NCBI RefSeq assembly: GCF_003606325.2
Contig: NZ_CP031843.2
Location: 434,001-498,000, forward strand
Length of the DNA: 64,000 nt
From: Bartonella kosoyi
GTDB taxonomy: Bacteria; Pseudomonadota; Alphaproteobacteria; Rhizobiales; Rhizobiaceae
Reading direction: 5' to 3'
Position 1 is the stretch's first letter; every line of letters begins with the position of its first letter. The notes below the pieces were generated by a model. That model was not told where the DNA came from and made no database searches. It worked only from the letters and a program-made list of their open reading frames with translations. This document shows positions 39,256 to 49,823 of this stretch, in pieces. The translations under genes were made by a program, and so were the position numbers.

Positions 39256-40672
39256 TTTGATCATAGGTTTTGACGGTAGAGTGAGAGAAAAATATGAGAC
39301 AATTCTCTATTTTACTCTGGACTCCTTTATTTTTGAATTGGATTTTTGCAATAAATCAAAAAAAGAACAAAAAACAGATTTTACAGGTTCCATACAGTGT
39401 TTGTGAAACAATTATTCATGTGAAAAAAGGCTCTAAATGCTGTGCTATCAGAAAGAGATAGATATTTTATGAGAAGATTTTCTACCTCTAGAGAGGTATT
39501 TTCCGAACTCATGGGTTAAGTTATCACTTGGGGGCATAGAATGATTATGAGGGATCATCAGAGAGGATTGGACGGGAAATTTAAAAAAGCTTATCCAGAG
39601 AATCTGATTGAGTGGTTATGGAAACTTTAGCAATGAAGTTGGCTTTGTCTCGTGTTGCTACCCAATCTTGTTGTGGTGAGACTGAATTTAGAAGATCTGG
39701 CTGCTAGGAAGTTTTTATAATTATCATAAGAGATAAAAATATTTCTTCTTGTCCCGTGTATAAAAGGGATGCTATTTGTATTTGTCATTCGTAGTACCAT
39801 TGTGCGACATACTTCAGATGGTTTTCATTTGAAATATGCCTTAGAAAATTATTTAGTAAGGGAGCGTCTCCATACGTATTGGAAAGCCGTTTTCTATTAT
39901 TTATTTCAATTTATGAGCACCACACTGTCTCGTATAGAATTATACGGATAGATGATTTGCAAAAAATAAATATCTACAACGCATTTATACTCAAATTTTA
40001 TGAAAAATCAGAATTTAGTATCGAGCTATATTCGATAATGGAGAAAAGCATAAAACGGCTTAGCATTTTGCTTAAAAATGAGAGAACGATTGCGTAATTC
40101 TGTTTTTCTTATGATTTTGATTGGATGCTTGACAAGTTTTTGTGCAAGCGGTGTACTATCTATTTACTTAAAAAGCTTAGAAATAAAAGAAAGTGCTGTG
40201 TGAACGATATTCAATGATTACACACCTTTTTGTGATTATAAGAAGAGAGAAAAATTTAGAATAAATACTCATAATATTCATTCTAAATGTGCATATTGTA
40301 TGAAAAAAGCTGCGGGGCCTGTTAATATAAAAACTCTGATGGTGATAAAACGCATTGAGCCCGTTAATCAACGAAATTGCAAAGAGCTCTATAATCACTA
40401 TTGTTTCTAAAACTCTATCAAAGGTTAGTGATTGGCAAAAGTTCTTCATAATATTTGAAGAGATATTTTATACTAGATCAGGAAATCTAAAGATCATAAG
40501 AGGAGAAGCCTAGAAATTATAAAATTCGTGGGAATCTAACACCAATTTCTAGGGATGCATAATGACAGGCATAGATGGACGCAAACTAACCAATTACAAA
40601 CCACAAGAATCCTGCAAATACTGAGCTTTAAGCTCTACTACGCTGAGCATAGACAAGTTCGTTTTAAGTCAA
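39256..40672. other. Intergenic desert pgi to tRNA-Ser
   Basis: 1417 AT-rich bases without a recognised gene. Short frames in both directions have no family motif. One frame at 40078-40203 encodes 41 residues with a signal-like core (FLMILIGCLTSFCASG). It has no convincing ribosome binding site and is treated as doubtful. Confidence 0.35.
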
Positions 40673-40762
40673 TGGCGGAGAGAGAGGGATTTGAACCCTC
40701 GATAGAGTCACCCCTATGCCGCATTTCGAGTGCGGTGCTTTCAACCACTCAGCCACCTCTCC
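40673..40762 (-). tRNA. tRNA-Ser (CGA)
   Basis: On the minus strand the sequence starts GGAGAGGTGGCTGAGTGGTT and ends with the matching CTCTCC, GCCA. The anticodon loop CTCGAAA in stem CCGCA/TGCGG gives anticodon CGA. A long variable arm (about 15 bases) marks a class II tRNA of serine type. Length is 90 bases. Confidence 0.96.
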
Positions 40763-41056
40763 ATATGAAGTGCAACAAAAATACCCACTATTTAAGTTAA
40801 GTATAGTATATGATGGGTAGATAACCTTCAATTGTTTTTGGTACAACCTTTTTTTCTTTTTTATGGGACTTTATTGACAGAGAATAGAAATTCCTTCATA
40901 TAGGTAGAATATGAGCGTGGAGAAATCTGCGTATGTTTGTGTTGAGGAAGGTTTTATCCTTCTTTAAGATGGGTTACGACTGATAAAAAGCAGCCTATTT
41001 TCCCTTATTTCAAGGTAGAAATTAAATAAGAGCTGGAGTGAACGGAAGGATAAAAA

Positions 41057-41533
41057 ATGTTCGCAGTCATTAAAACCGGTGGTAAGCAATACCGCATTAT
41101 TGCTAACCAAGTGGTAAAAGTTGAAAAAGTTAGTGGAAATGCGGGTGATGTTGTTGAATTTAATGATGTCTTGATGGTTGGGCAAGAAGGTAGTGCAGTT
41201 ATCGGAACTCCTGTCGTTGCTGATGCGTTGGTGACAGCTGAGATTTTAGAACAGACACGTGGGCGCAAGGTTATCGCGTTTAAGAAACGCCGCCGTCAGA
41301 ATTCTAAACGTACGCGTGGTCATCGTCAGGAATTTACAACACTGCGTGTTTTAGAGATTTTAATGGGTGGTTCAAAGCCTAAAAAAGCAGCTGCAAAACC
41401 CATAAAAGAGGAAGAAACGGCAGCAAAAGAAACAAAAGATACTGCTGTTGAGAAGAAGGCTGAAAAAACGACTGAAAAAAAGACTGCATCGCAGAAGAAA
41501 GCGGCTGTAGCATCAAAAAGTAAGAAAGATTAA
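41057..41533 (+). CDS. rplU: 50S ribosomal protein L21 with Lys/Ala/Glu tail
   Basis: A 158-residue protein starting [24 protein letters not shown], the L21 N-terminus, with [20 protein letters not shown] near residue 75 in the rRNA-binding part. The core ends near residue 105, and the last about 50 residues are almost only Lys, Ala, Glu and Thr (a low-complexity extension seen in some alphaproteobacterial L21). A GGAAGG site lies 8-13 bases before the ATG. rpmA follows by 12 bases. Confidence 0.96.
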   Translation: MFAVIKTGGKQYRIIANQVVKVEKVSGNAGDVVEFNDVLMVGQEGSAVIGTPVVADALVTAEILEQTRGRKVIAFKKRRRQNSKRTRGHRQEFTTLRVLEILMGGSKPKKAAAKPIKEEETAAKETKDTAVEKKAEKTTEKKTASQKKAAVASKSKKD

Positions 41534-41545
41534 AGGAGAGCGTCT

Positions 41546-41815
41546 ATGGCACATAAAAAAGCTGGTGGTTCCTCGCGTAATGGTCGCGATTCAGAATCGA
41601 AACGTCTAGGCGTTAAAAAATTTGGTGGTGAAACCGTTATTGCTGGAAATATTATCGTCCGTCAGCGTGGTACGCGTTGGCATGCTGGTGACAATGTCGG
41701 CATGGGAAAAGACCACACGCTTTTTGCTTTATCAAAAGGAAAGGTTTCTTTTCAACGCAAAGCAGGTAACCGTGCCTATGTTTCAGTCATTCCTGTAGTG
41801 GAGGCAGCAGAGTAA
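41546..41815 (+). CDS. rpmA: 50S ribosomal protein L27
   Basis: An 89-residue protein starting [20 protein letters not shown], the conserved L27 N-terminus that reaches the peptidyl transferase centre, followed by [19 protein letters not shown]. An AAAGGAGAG site lies before the ATG. Second gene of the rplU-rpmA operon. A terminator hairpin follows at 41901. Confidence 0.97.
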   Translation: MAHKKAGGSSRNGRDSESKRLGVKKFGGETVIAGNIIVRQRGTRWHAGDNVGMGKDHTLFALSKGKVSFQRKAGNRAYVSVIPVVEAAE

Positions 41816-41900
41816 TCTGTAGCGTTTTCTCTAACAATCAACTGGATTTTCTAATTTCATTGAATTGCAGTTGTAGTTTTAAAGTATTAATAAGCACTAA

Positions 41901-41935
41901 AAGGGAAAGATAAATGTTATCTTTCCCTTATTTTA
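41901..41935 (+). terminator. Terminator after rplU-rpmA
   Basis: AAGGGAAAGATAA (41901-41913) pairs perfectly with TTATCTTTCCCTT (41917-41929) around a 3-base loop, followed by ATTTTATT. The 13-bp stem and T-rich tail fit intrinsic termination 85 bases after rpmA. Confidence 0.8.
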
Positions 41936-42640
41936 TTGGTAAATTTGTGTATGATAAATAATAAGAAAAATTTACTTCCTTTTTATATATAAAGAAGGGC
42001 CTCGTGACTGATGATGGTGTTTGGGGGCGTTGCATATTTTGCAAATGTGCAACAGAGGGCATTGTGTGTTTGCGATATTGATTGCAGCAAAGGGTTCGCT
42101 TAAAATATATCACTGTTATATAATTGGTGGATGAGTATCGTAGGGCGAGTTGCATAGAATTTTAAAGATAATAAGTTGCATAGAGTCATTTTTAATGGTG
42201 TAATAAATTGATAAGAGGGACACAGTAAGTTAAATCAGTTTGGAGGAAGAGTTAAACTGTTAGCTGAGTTACAGATGATTGAAAAGGATGCTTTCTTATA
42301 GGGAGAATAATAGTAAGTTATGTTGAATAACTTGGGATAAAGGGAGCGTTTTTAAAACATAGTTTTTCAGGTGATTGGGGCTGTAAAAATTGAGGTTTTG
42401 TCTTTGTAAAGTAAGAGTTAAGAGTCAGATTTGCTTATGATGGTTTAAGCAACCCGCGGGATTATAATATCCAATTGTTTTATTGGTTATATTGAGGTAC
42501 TTAAGCACCTCACTTAGCTCTATTGAATTGCGTGAAACAAAAAATCGTGATGATGTGTAGCTCTTGTATTTTTGAAAATGGGGCTTTGAAATGAAATTTA
42601 TCAGGAATATTTGTATTCGAGTGTGAGGCAGTTTGAATTC
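41936..42640. other. Intergenic region rpmA to PTS fusion gene
   Basis: 705 AT-rich bases. Small frames on the minus strand show no family motif. It presumably contains the promoter of the downstream gene. Confidence 0.35.
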
Positions 42641-45175
42641 ATGATGGGATTTGAGAAAGCAGAAGCAATGAATGTAGATTTGACCGAGGGTGAAATCTTG
42701 TCTATCAAATCTGTACAACTTGCAGCTGCTTTTAATCATAAAAATGATGCGATTTATGCTGCTGCTGAATTACTTGTGCAGGTTGGCGCAGTTGACGAAT
42801 GTTATCTGGCAAGCATGCTTGCACGTGAAGAAATAACGAATACTTGGCTTGGAAATGGTATAGCCATTCCTCATGGATTGGTTGAAAATTGTGATTTAAT
42901 TATCAAGGATGCCATTGCTGTTATACAGGTTCCTGCTGGTGTTGAATGGCAGGATGGAAAGAAAGCACATTTGGTTATTGCCATTGCAGCGTGTCCAGAT
43001 CGCTACAGAGAAATTTGCAAAAAATTGACGTCTCTTTTATTTGATAAAAAACAGCTTGAAGTACTTGCGACAACTACGGATAAGCAGCAAATTGTTACAA
43101 CTCTATTTGATCAAGATATAAAGCAAGAAGAAACTTTTATTGGTGATCTTTCGGTGTGTCAGGAATGGACTTTAGATTATCCAAGTGGTCTTCATGCACG
43201 ACCAGCTTCTCTTTGGGTTGATTTTGCGAAAAGAATTCAAAATTCTATTAGAGTTCGCCATGGTCAATATGCCGTTGAAATGAAAAATTTGGTTGGGTTA
43301 TTACAATTAGGCGCAAAAAATGGTGATGTTCTGATTTTTTCTACAGATGCTGTAGAAGGAGCGCAACTTCTCAATGATGCTATTGCTATTGTAAAAAAGG
43401 TGAGTATTAGTGAAAAATGCGTGGTAAGAGAAATAGAATCTCAAACAAAGACTTTTCATGGTTGGTATCCACGTTCCATGCAAAAAGGCATTTCTGGTGT
43501 TGGAGCAAGTTCAGGGTTAGCGTTTGGTAAGATTTTTGTTTTAAGGCAAAATGATATTTCCATAATAGACCAGCCAATTGATTTTGCGGTTGGTACAGCG
43601 TGTCTTGAAAGTGCTCTTATAAAAACAAAACAAAAAATGGCATCTGTGATTTCTGATATTACAGTGCGTATGGGGGCGGATTCTGCTGCGATTTTTTCTG
43701 CGCAAATGGTTTTGCTTGAAGATGAGAATCTCATAGCTCAAGCTTGTCGTTTTATCGCAGAAGGTCATGGTGTTGCTTGGTCTTGGGATAGAGCGGTTCG
43801 GCAGTTTTCCGATATGTTTTCTAAGGTAGATAATCCTTTGTTAGCGGCCCGTGCTGTTAATTTAATTGATGTTGGTCGTCGTGTCTTAGGTGAAATAAAT
43901 CCATCTTATAGATCCTTCTTTTTAAATGATATTCCAAGTGGTGTTATTCTGGTTACAAATGATCTTTCTCCTTCTGATGTCGCACAACTTGATTGTACAA
44001 AAGTAAAAGGATTAGCAACAGCATGGGGAGGTCCACTTTCTCATACAGCTATTTTGGCGCGTACGCTTGGTATTCCGATGATTGTTGCTGTAGGTGATGA
44101 TATTTTAGCGGTTCAGTCTGATATTCAGGCTATTATTGATGGCGATAACGGGTTCATTTACCTTGATCCTACGCATGAAGATGTTGAAGATGCTCAAAGG
44201 CATATTGATACTGTTGCAAAAAAACGTGTTAGTGAGATAAATGCGTCTCGGTTACCAGTGCAAACGACAGATGGTCAAAGAATTCGTATTATGGCTAATG
44301 TCAATTATGCAAATCAGGTTCCTGTTGCGTTTGATTCGGGGGCTGAAGGTATTGGACTCATGCGTACAGAATTTTTATTTTTAGAGAATCCGCATATTCC
44401 GAACGAAGAGGCCCAATTTGATGTATATCGGGCGATGATTGCAGCTGTAGGAGATAAGCCATTAATTATTCGGGCGCTTGATATTGGCGGGGATAAACAG
44501 GTTACGCATTTACATTTATCTAAAGAAGATAATCCTTTTTTAGGTGTTCGAGGAACGCGGCTTTTGTTACGTCGGCGTGATCTTTTGGTTCCTCAATTAC
44601 GTGCTTTGTATCGAGCAGCAAAAGAGGGGGGAGATTTATGGATTGTGTTTCCGATGGTGATGTCTGTTTCAGAGATTGTTACTATAAAAAAGATTGCAGA
44701 AGAAATCCGCAATGATATTGATGCACCAAAATTAAAACTTGGTATTATGATCGAGGTTCCAGCAGCAGCTATTATGGCAGATGTGTTGGGTGCTCATGTT
44801 GATTTTTTCTCAATTGGAACCAACGACTTAACACAGTATACAATGGCAGTTGATCGGCAAAATCCGTATCTTGTGTCTGAAGCGGATAGTCTTGATCCAG
44901 CAGTTTTGCGTATGATTTATCAGACTATTCAGGGAGCCGCACAACATAAATGTTGGGTTAGTGTATGCGGTGGTGTCGCTGGAGATCCTTTCGGTGCAAT
45001 GATTTTGTCTGGATTGGGAATTAATGAGCTTTCTATGATATCTTGCGATATTTCTCCAGTAAAGGCGTGTTTACAGACTCATAGTTTTGAAGAGATGAAA
45101 ATTTTAGCACAAAAAGCACTACAATGTGAAACAGTACGAGCTGTACGCGCTCTAAGTAAGGATATTCGGTGGTAA
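42641..45175 (+). CDS. ptsP: Multiphosphoryl transfer protein (EIIA-HPr-EI fusion)
   Basis: About 844 residues joining three PTS phosphocarrier domains. First is an EIIA of fructose/nitrogen type (GNGIAIPHGLVENC near residue 68, with the phospho-His). Second is HPr (YPSGLHARPASLW near residue 185, with the His). Third is enzyme I: the phospho-His lies in WGGPLSHTAILARTLGIP near residue 465, and the PEP-binding barrel has FLFLENPHIPNEEAQ and IGTNDLTQYTMAVDRQNP. EI takes phosphate from PEP and passes it through HPr to EIIA, all within one chain. No EIIB/EIIC gene is nearby. The start is uncertain: TTG 42611, ATG 42641 or ATG 42668. The symbol is approximate, since the FruB/FPr naming may fit better. 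Confidence 0.9.
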   Translation: MMGFEKAEAMNVDLTEGEILSIKSVQLAAAFNHKNDAIYAAAELLVQVGAVDECYLASMLAREEITNTWLGNGIAIPHGLVENCDLIIKDAIAVIQVPAGVEWQDGKKAHLVIAIAACPDRYREICKKLTSLLFDKKQLEVLATTTDKQQIVTTLFDQDIKQEETFIGDLSVCQEWTLDYPSGLHARPASLWVDFAKRIQNSIRVRHGQYAVEMKNLVGLLQLGAKNGDVLIFSTDAVEGAQLLNDAIAIVKKVSISEKCVVREIESQTKTFHGWYPRSMQKGISGVGASSGLAFGKIFVLRQNDISIIDQPIDFAVGTACLESALIKTKQKMASVISDITVRMGADSAAIFSAQMVLLEDENLIAQACRFIAEGHGVAWSWDRAVRQFSDMFSKVDNPLLAARAVNLIDVGRRVLGEINPSYRSFFLNDIPSGVILVTNDLSPSDVAQLDCTKVKGLATAWGGPLSHTAILARTLGIPMIVAVGDDILAVQSDIQAIIDGDNGFIYLDPTHEDVEDAQRHIDTVAKKRVSEINASRLPVQTTDGQRIRIMANVNYANQVPVAFDSGAEGIGLMRTEFLFLENPHIPNEEAQFDVYRAMIAAVGDKPLIIRALDIGGDKQVTHLHLSKEDNPFLGVRGTRLLLRRRDLLVPQLRALYRAAKEGGDLWIVFPMVMSVSEIVTIKKIAEEIRNDIDAPKLKLGIMIEVPAAAIMADVLGAHVDFFSIGTNDLTQYTMAVDRQNPYLVSEADSLDPAVLRMIYQTIQGAAQHKCWVSVCGGVAGDPFGAMILSGLGINELSMISCDISPVKACLQTHSFEEMKILAQKALQCETVRAVRALSKDIRW

Positions 45176-45814
45176 AGAACGTGAAGAGAAAAGAACTTGT
45201 TCATTGTGCAAGGTCTTAAATCTTTAATATGGTGGCTCATTGTTTTTTAGAGCGATTATAGGCAGCATATTAATATTTATAGTGATAAATTATAAAACTT
45301 TGCCTATCAGCAGATAGATCTCATTTTAAGAGAGAACAATTTTCAATCAGGTTTGTCGTGGTTAAGAATCTTCATTTTGGGGAGAAGGAAGAAGGCTAAA
45401 ACTGATTTTTATTGAAACAGAATTTATTATCTAAATGAAGTAATTTTAATATTAGAAATTCATATCGTTATTATTCTATTTATTGATGGTATAATCAATG
45501 TTAATAGGCGATTGATGTTTAGTGGCTTTATTATAAAGAAAACATAGATCATATGCCAATTTTAAAAGCAGCGTTTTTTAAGCAGAAGGTGTGTAAGTAA
45601 GCATGAAGGTTTATGATTGAGGATAAGCTTTTTATGCTCATTTTTGCATTATACATAACTATCCACGGAAAAAGTTTTCTCTTAAAAAGAAAAGATATGC
45701 TTATTATTCAAAAGGTATCAGATTTTATTTTAATCAATGAATTTGTTTTTTGAGTTTTGAATGTATAATTTGGGCTTGCACGTTATTTCTTTCTGGGTAT
45801 AGTGCGAGACTTCT
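45176..45814. other. Intergenic region PTS gene to tRNA-Ser
   Basis: 639 AT-rich bases with no recognised gene. Confidence 0.35.
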
Positions 45815-45904
45815 GGAGAGGTGGCCGAGTGGTTGAAGGCGCACGCCTGGAACGCGTGTATATGGGAAACCATATCGAGGGTTCGAATCCCTCTCTCTCC
45901 GCCA
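45815..45904 (+). tRNA. tRNA-Ser (GGA)
   Basis: It starts GGAGAGGTGGCCGAGTGGTT and ends with CTCTCC followed by GCCA. The anticodon loop CTGGAAC in stem CACGC/GCGTG gives GGA. A long variable arm (around TATATGGGAAACCATA) is typical of serine tRNAs. Length is 90 bases. Confidence 0.97.
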
Positions 45905-46076
45905 TTAATCGTAAAATCAATGGGTTATATAAAAGCTAGGGAATTTTGCTTTGATTTTGTTTATTTATTTTTTTATTTATCTTGTCACCTTAAATAGATT
46001 TTCATAAGCTTTAAGGCATAGCTTTGTAAATTCAGCATTTTTAGGCTTTTTTTATTATTTCCAATTGATGTTTTTT

Positions 46077-47282
46077 CTATAAAAAATTGCTACGAATTAT
46101 CCTTTCCAGAGTCGATAATTCATCATCACTCTGTCCCAAAATTGCTATAATGGCTGGGCAGGTATTTAAATCGATGGTTAAGGGTAGAGGCTCGTTTTCT
46201 TTAAAAAAGAGCATAAAATGAACCACATTTTCCCAAGAATGAAGTTTTTGCTTCCACAGGTTAACATCTTTTATAATATGACCATCAATCGTGTTGATAA
46301 GAAAGATAATACGCCCTTTTTTCTTAAAACGACTTGGTGTTGGCGAAAAATTTCCCGCAATAAGGTTAACGGCGCTTTCAAGTAAATCATTTTCATAACA
46401 ATGTGCAAACAAAGTGGGCGCAATTCCTCCGTGCAGGCGGGCTCCTACTTCGATCATTACTGGACCACGAGCGGTGTGCATGATTTCCATATGTGCAGGC
46501 CCATATTCAATTCCCACCGCGCGAATGCACTGTTTTGCATAAGAGATAAGAGCGGCATAAAGAGGATCTTGAGCATCAAGCACGTCAAGCGTTTCATAAA
46601 CAAAGGCACTTCCATTATGAATACCCTTTTTATATCGTGATAAAGCGCATATCTTTATAGCTTCTTCCTTTACAATGGCATCTACGATGTATTCTTCTCC
46701 TTCCAATCGTTCTTGGAGCAAATAAGCCTCGTTAGGTGTGCCAAAAATATTTTTTTGCTTCCAGTCAATTTCAGAAATCCACGCCGCCACTTCTTCCCGG
46801 TTAGAGAAAAACAAAACTCCATCGCTTCCTGCAGAATCGTTTGGCTTTACCACATAGCCACTGAGGCTTTCAAAATCATCGAGAGCACAATCACCTTTTG
46901 TAAGAATTTTTGATCGAATATAGGATAAACCATTTTCACAAAGGCGCCTTTGCATTGCGGTCTTTTTTCGCCGCTAATCAGTGGTCAAGGGGTTATTTCC
47001 GGCACAACCATAATAAGCAGCCAATTGTTCTGCACAATAAATACCTCTTTCGGAGCCTGCTACCACGGCTTTTATCGCACCGACAGGAAAGCGCTGTTTT
47101 ATTTCATCGACACTATGAAGTTTCGCTTCTACCATGCCCTCACCCTGATAAGAGAGCATAAAGTGTGAAAAAGGAATTGGTTGAGAGACAGCGCCATAAC
47201 AAGCATAGCCTAATTTTTGTAAAGCAGGACTATAAAGAGCACCCGTGGAGAAAGGATCGACAATAAGAATGGATTTACTCAT
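46077..47282 (-). pseudogene. ATP-grasp ligase gene split by an in-frame amber stop
   Basis: The minus strand reads as one 401-codon frame interrupted by a single TAG at 46974-46976. Upstream of the stop is an N-terminal pre-ATP-grasp domain (MSKSILIVDPFSTGALYSP to CAGNNPLTTD). Downstream the same frame continues RRKKTAMQRRLCENGL, then GYVVKPNDSAGSDGVLFF and ARGPVMIEVGARLHGG, the ATP-grasp core and metal-binding region. Such enzymes couple carboxylates to amines, as in BacD-type amino acid ligases. Apart from the stop the frame is undamaged, so inactivation looks recent, or the stop is read through. An internal ATG at 46955 could give a separate C-terminal piece. Its start overlaps the transporter stop (ATGA). 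The product is unknown. Confidence 0.85.
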
Positions 47283-48520
47283 ACTTTGGCCCGCTGTGAT
47301 GAAAGGAAAAAAACATAAATAAAAATTATCAGCCCTATAAGGGGGAGAAGGTAAATGGCTGCTTGAGGTCCCATAAGGGCAGAGCTTGTAAGAAGACCAA
47401 GGATAACATAACCAGCCGATTGAGAGAGAGTATAAAGCATGCCGCTATAGCTTCCCACCAGCTCTGCTTGAGTTTCTGTTCGGGTTGCTTCAATCATATG
47501 TTTGCGGGCGTTAATCCGCATGGTATTCATTGAAAAGCCAATAAAAAAGCAAAAAATCACAGCCCAATAAGGCGATTGCGTGGTGCTAAAAATAAGATCA
47601 GCTAAACCCAATATAAGGGCTGGAAGGATGAATTCAAAGCGCGGGATCTTGATAAAAGCAGCTAAAAAAGCCCCTACACCTGCAACAGCGCTGCACAACC
47701 CATAATATTCAGAGCCAAAATTTTTCACGCTCTGAAAAAGGATAGTTGCTAGTGTATTATAAGCGCAAATGTGAAAGCCAATAAGGCCTATGCAGATGCA
47801 TAAAAGTTTAAGCTCTAGGGAAAGCCCATCTGCTTGCGGTATAAGCATTGGCTCTTTATCGGTGATAGGCGGCAAGCCGTTTGTAGTGCTGTCGGCATGA
47901 TATTCATCGCGAAAGATGACATATCCGGCCACAAGGCTTACGATAATGTCAAACACACAAATCGCTGCCATCAAACCATTATAGCCGAATTCAGCAGCTA
48001 CCCCTCGTGGGCTGGTTGCTTCTAAGAGATAACCACTCAATGCTGCCCCCAAAAAGGCGCCAATCTGCACCACTGTTTGCATAATGGGAGAAGCCTTTTG
48101 AGCACTAATATAGCCACTAAGCGCGAGTTTAGTATTATAAGTCTCCAGCGTACTTAAGGTGATCAAAGAGAGATAACCAATAGAGATAGAGACCACAATA
48201 AAACCAAAACGGGAGTCGACATAATGAAAAAGAGCAATCAATAAAAGGAGGCTATAGATGATGATCCGTCTTTTGTATAAATCGATCAATCGCAACGATG
48301 CTTTAATGTGCACAAAACCACTCTTTTTCAAAAGATAGGGTGTAAGAGTCCCTAAAGCCATGGTTATGCCTAGAAAAACCGATGAGGATGTTATGCGATA
48401 AGCATTCCAAAGGTTACTTAAGAAAAGCACCATATCAGAAAGATAGAGCAGAACAACAAGCCCATAAAACCGAAACATTAGCTGTTTGCGCACACCATCC
48501 CCCCATGTCTGCATCTTCAA
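47279..48520 (-). CDS. MFS transporter coupled to the ATP-grasp gene
   Basis: A 413-residue membrane protein with about 12 hydrophobic helices in two halves and a hydrophilic middle loop (FRDEYHADSTTNGLPPITDK, near residue 200). This is the Major Facilitator pattern. The strand order is methyltransferase remnant, this gene, ATP-grasp gene, and its TGA overlaps the ATP-grasp ATG. That layout resembles small clusters in which an ATP-grasp ligase makes a peptide-like product and an MFS protein exports it. The frame is intact even though both neighbours are broken. Substrate unknown. Confidence 0.85.
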   Translation of the reverse strand: MKMQTWGDGVRKQLMFRFYGLVVLLYLSDMVLFLSNLWNAYRITSSSVFLGITMALGTLTPYLLKKSGFVHIKASLRLIDLYKRRIIIYSLLLLIALFHYVDSRFGFIVVSISIGYLSLITLSTLETYNTKLALSGYISAQKASPIMQTVVQIGAFLGAALSGYLLEATSPRGVAAEFGYNGLMAAICVFDIIVSLVAGYVIFRDEYHADSTTNGLPPITDKEPMLIPQADGLSLELKLLCICIGLIGFHICAYNTLATILFQSVKNFGSEYYGLCSAVAGVGAFLAAFIKIPRFEFILPALILGLADLIFSTTQSPYWAVIFCFFIGFSMNTMRINARKHMIEATRTETQAELVGSYSGMLYTLSQSAGYVILGLLTSSALMGPQAAIYLLPLIGLIIFIYVFFLSSQRAKV

Positions 48521-49017
48521 AAATATGCAGTATTATAATTGGTACACAAGCTCATAAACAGTGAGTACATCTATTACGGGATAAGTCAAGTTTTTTCGAT
48601 AGGGACATGATATAAATTTAAACGCTGATATTTACTGTAATAATATCCCATTTTCAGAAATTTAAGTAGCGGGGACAACTGGTATTTTTGCTGCGTTTTT
48701 TGTGGGACACCTTGCCGATAAAGGAGACTTATTCGATGATGAGAACAGCTACGCCTAAGAGCCATATTTGGTATTTTAAGGGGTGTCTCTGTTTAATTCA
48801 ATGTTGCTAGGTTGTTATTGATCATTGCCTGGATAAGCTTGAATTTTAGGGTGGCAACAAACCTTAATTATCGGGCAGAAATTATTTATGGCTTCAGATT
48901 GAGGTGTGCTAGTACAGCTTTAAGGGATTTTTATACAACAAATTTGGGTGGAACGACTTCATTTATTGGGAGATTATAATGCGTTGAAAGGTAACGGGGA
49001 TAGCCATAGATGTAAGA
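48521..49017. other. Intergenic segment with possible plus-strand gene remnant
   Basis: 497 bases. A protein-like plus-strand stretch near 48674-48755 (GTTGIFAAFFVGHLADKGD) runs into several stops, suggesting a decayed gene that I cannot name. No other feature is seen. Confidence 0.3.
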
Positions 49018-49823
49018 TTATTTCATATAAATGTAGAGTTCACTTCGATACAAAAGTTCCAAATTTCCTTGCACTTCATATTGTTTTGTCAGTGTAACCA
49101 ATTGCTGCAAATATTCTTCTCCGTGTTTAGCAATGGCGCGTTGCGCTTGCGTTGAAGAGCGGCTCATACCCATAAAAGCTTCGGAGGGGATTGTCATCGT
49201 CCAATTGTGTGTATGTAAAGCAACCTTTTCTGGATTGACTCCAAGGCCATCACGCATTTCTTGTAAAAAATCAAATTACGATAATAACGGGAATAGTGAG
49301 GGCTCATCTTCTCTAATAATGTTTCATAAGCAGCTAGAAATTGACTATTTTGAAAATCGCGATTGTTTTGAATAACCGCCATGACCCCTCCAGTGCGAAG
49401 TTGGCTTGAGACAGTACTAAGCAATAGAGGGCGATCCATCCACTGAAACGCTTGTGCCGCAACAACAAGATCAACCTTGCCGATTTAGGGCAAGAGGCTT
49501 TCTGCTTTACCGTGATACCACTGCACAAAAGGAAATTTTCTTTTCCCCTGCTTAATCATATCTACTGAGACATCGATCGCATGATATTGATGTTCATTGC
49601 CTAGAAGTTTGACAATTCCCTCTAATGCGATGCCTGTTCCAGCTCCTACATCCACAATGGACAAATGTTTTTTATCTTTAAAAGGAAGCAGCATGATTTT
49701 AAATAAGCTGAGGGGATAGCGTGGACGATAGCGATCATAATCACCAGCCAATCCATCAAATTTTTCACTTTGCGGTTGAATGGTCTTTAGTATGTGGTCT
49801 GGTCCTCCCCTCACGAATTGCAC
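49018..49823 (-). pseudogene. SAM-dependent methyltransferase, stop plus frameshift
   Basis: The N-terminal part has a class I methyltransferase fold: DHILKTIQPQSEKFDGLAGDYDRYRP, then motif I IVDVGAGTGIALEG near residue 60 and YHAIDVSVDMIKQGKRKFP. An in-frame TAA at 49485-49487 follows KAESLLP. The same frame resumes IGKVDLVVAAQAFQWMDRP until a frameshift near 49270 in the run rich in T. From there another frame carries FDFLQEMRDGLGVNPEKVA to the end at 49018. Two lesions make it non-functional. It is the first gene of the decaying minus-strand group with the MFS and ATP-grasp genes. Confidence 0.88.

Noticed and set aside
39491..39506. TACCTCT/AGAGGTA inverted repeat after pgi
   Set aside because: The arms are short with a 2-base spacer, there is no T-tract, and it is not placed at a gene boundary.
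40078..40203. 41-codon frame with a signal-like hydrophobic core
   Set aside because: No convincing ribosome binding site, no family resemblance, and it lies in AT-rich desert where such frames arise by chance.
46401..47168. Several plus-strand frames across the ATP-grasp gene
   Set aside because: They are shadows of the minus-strand ATP-grasp frame, which carries recognisable motifs on both sides of the stop.
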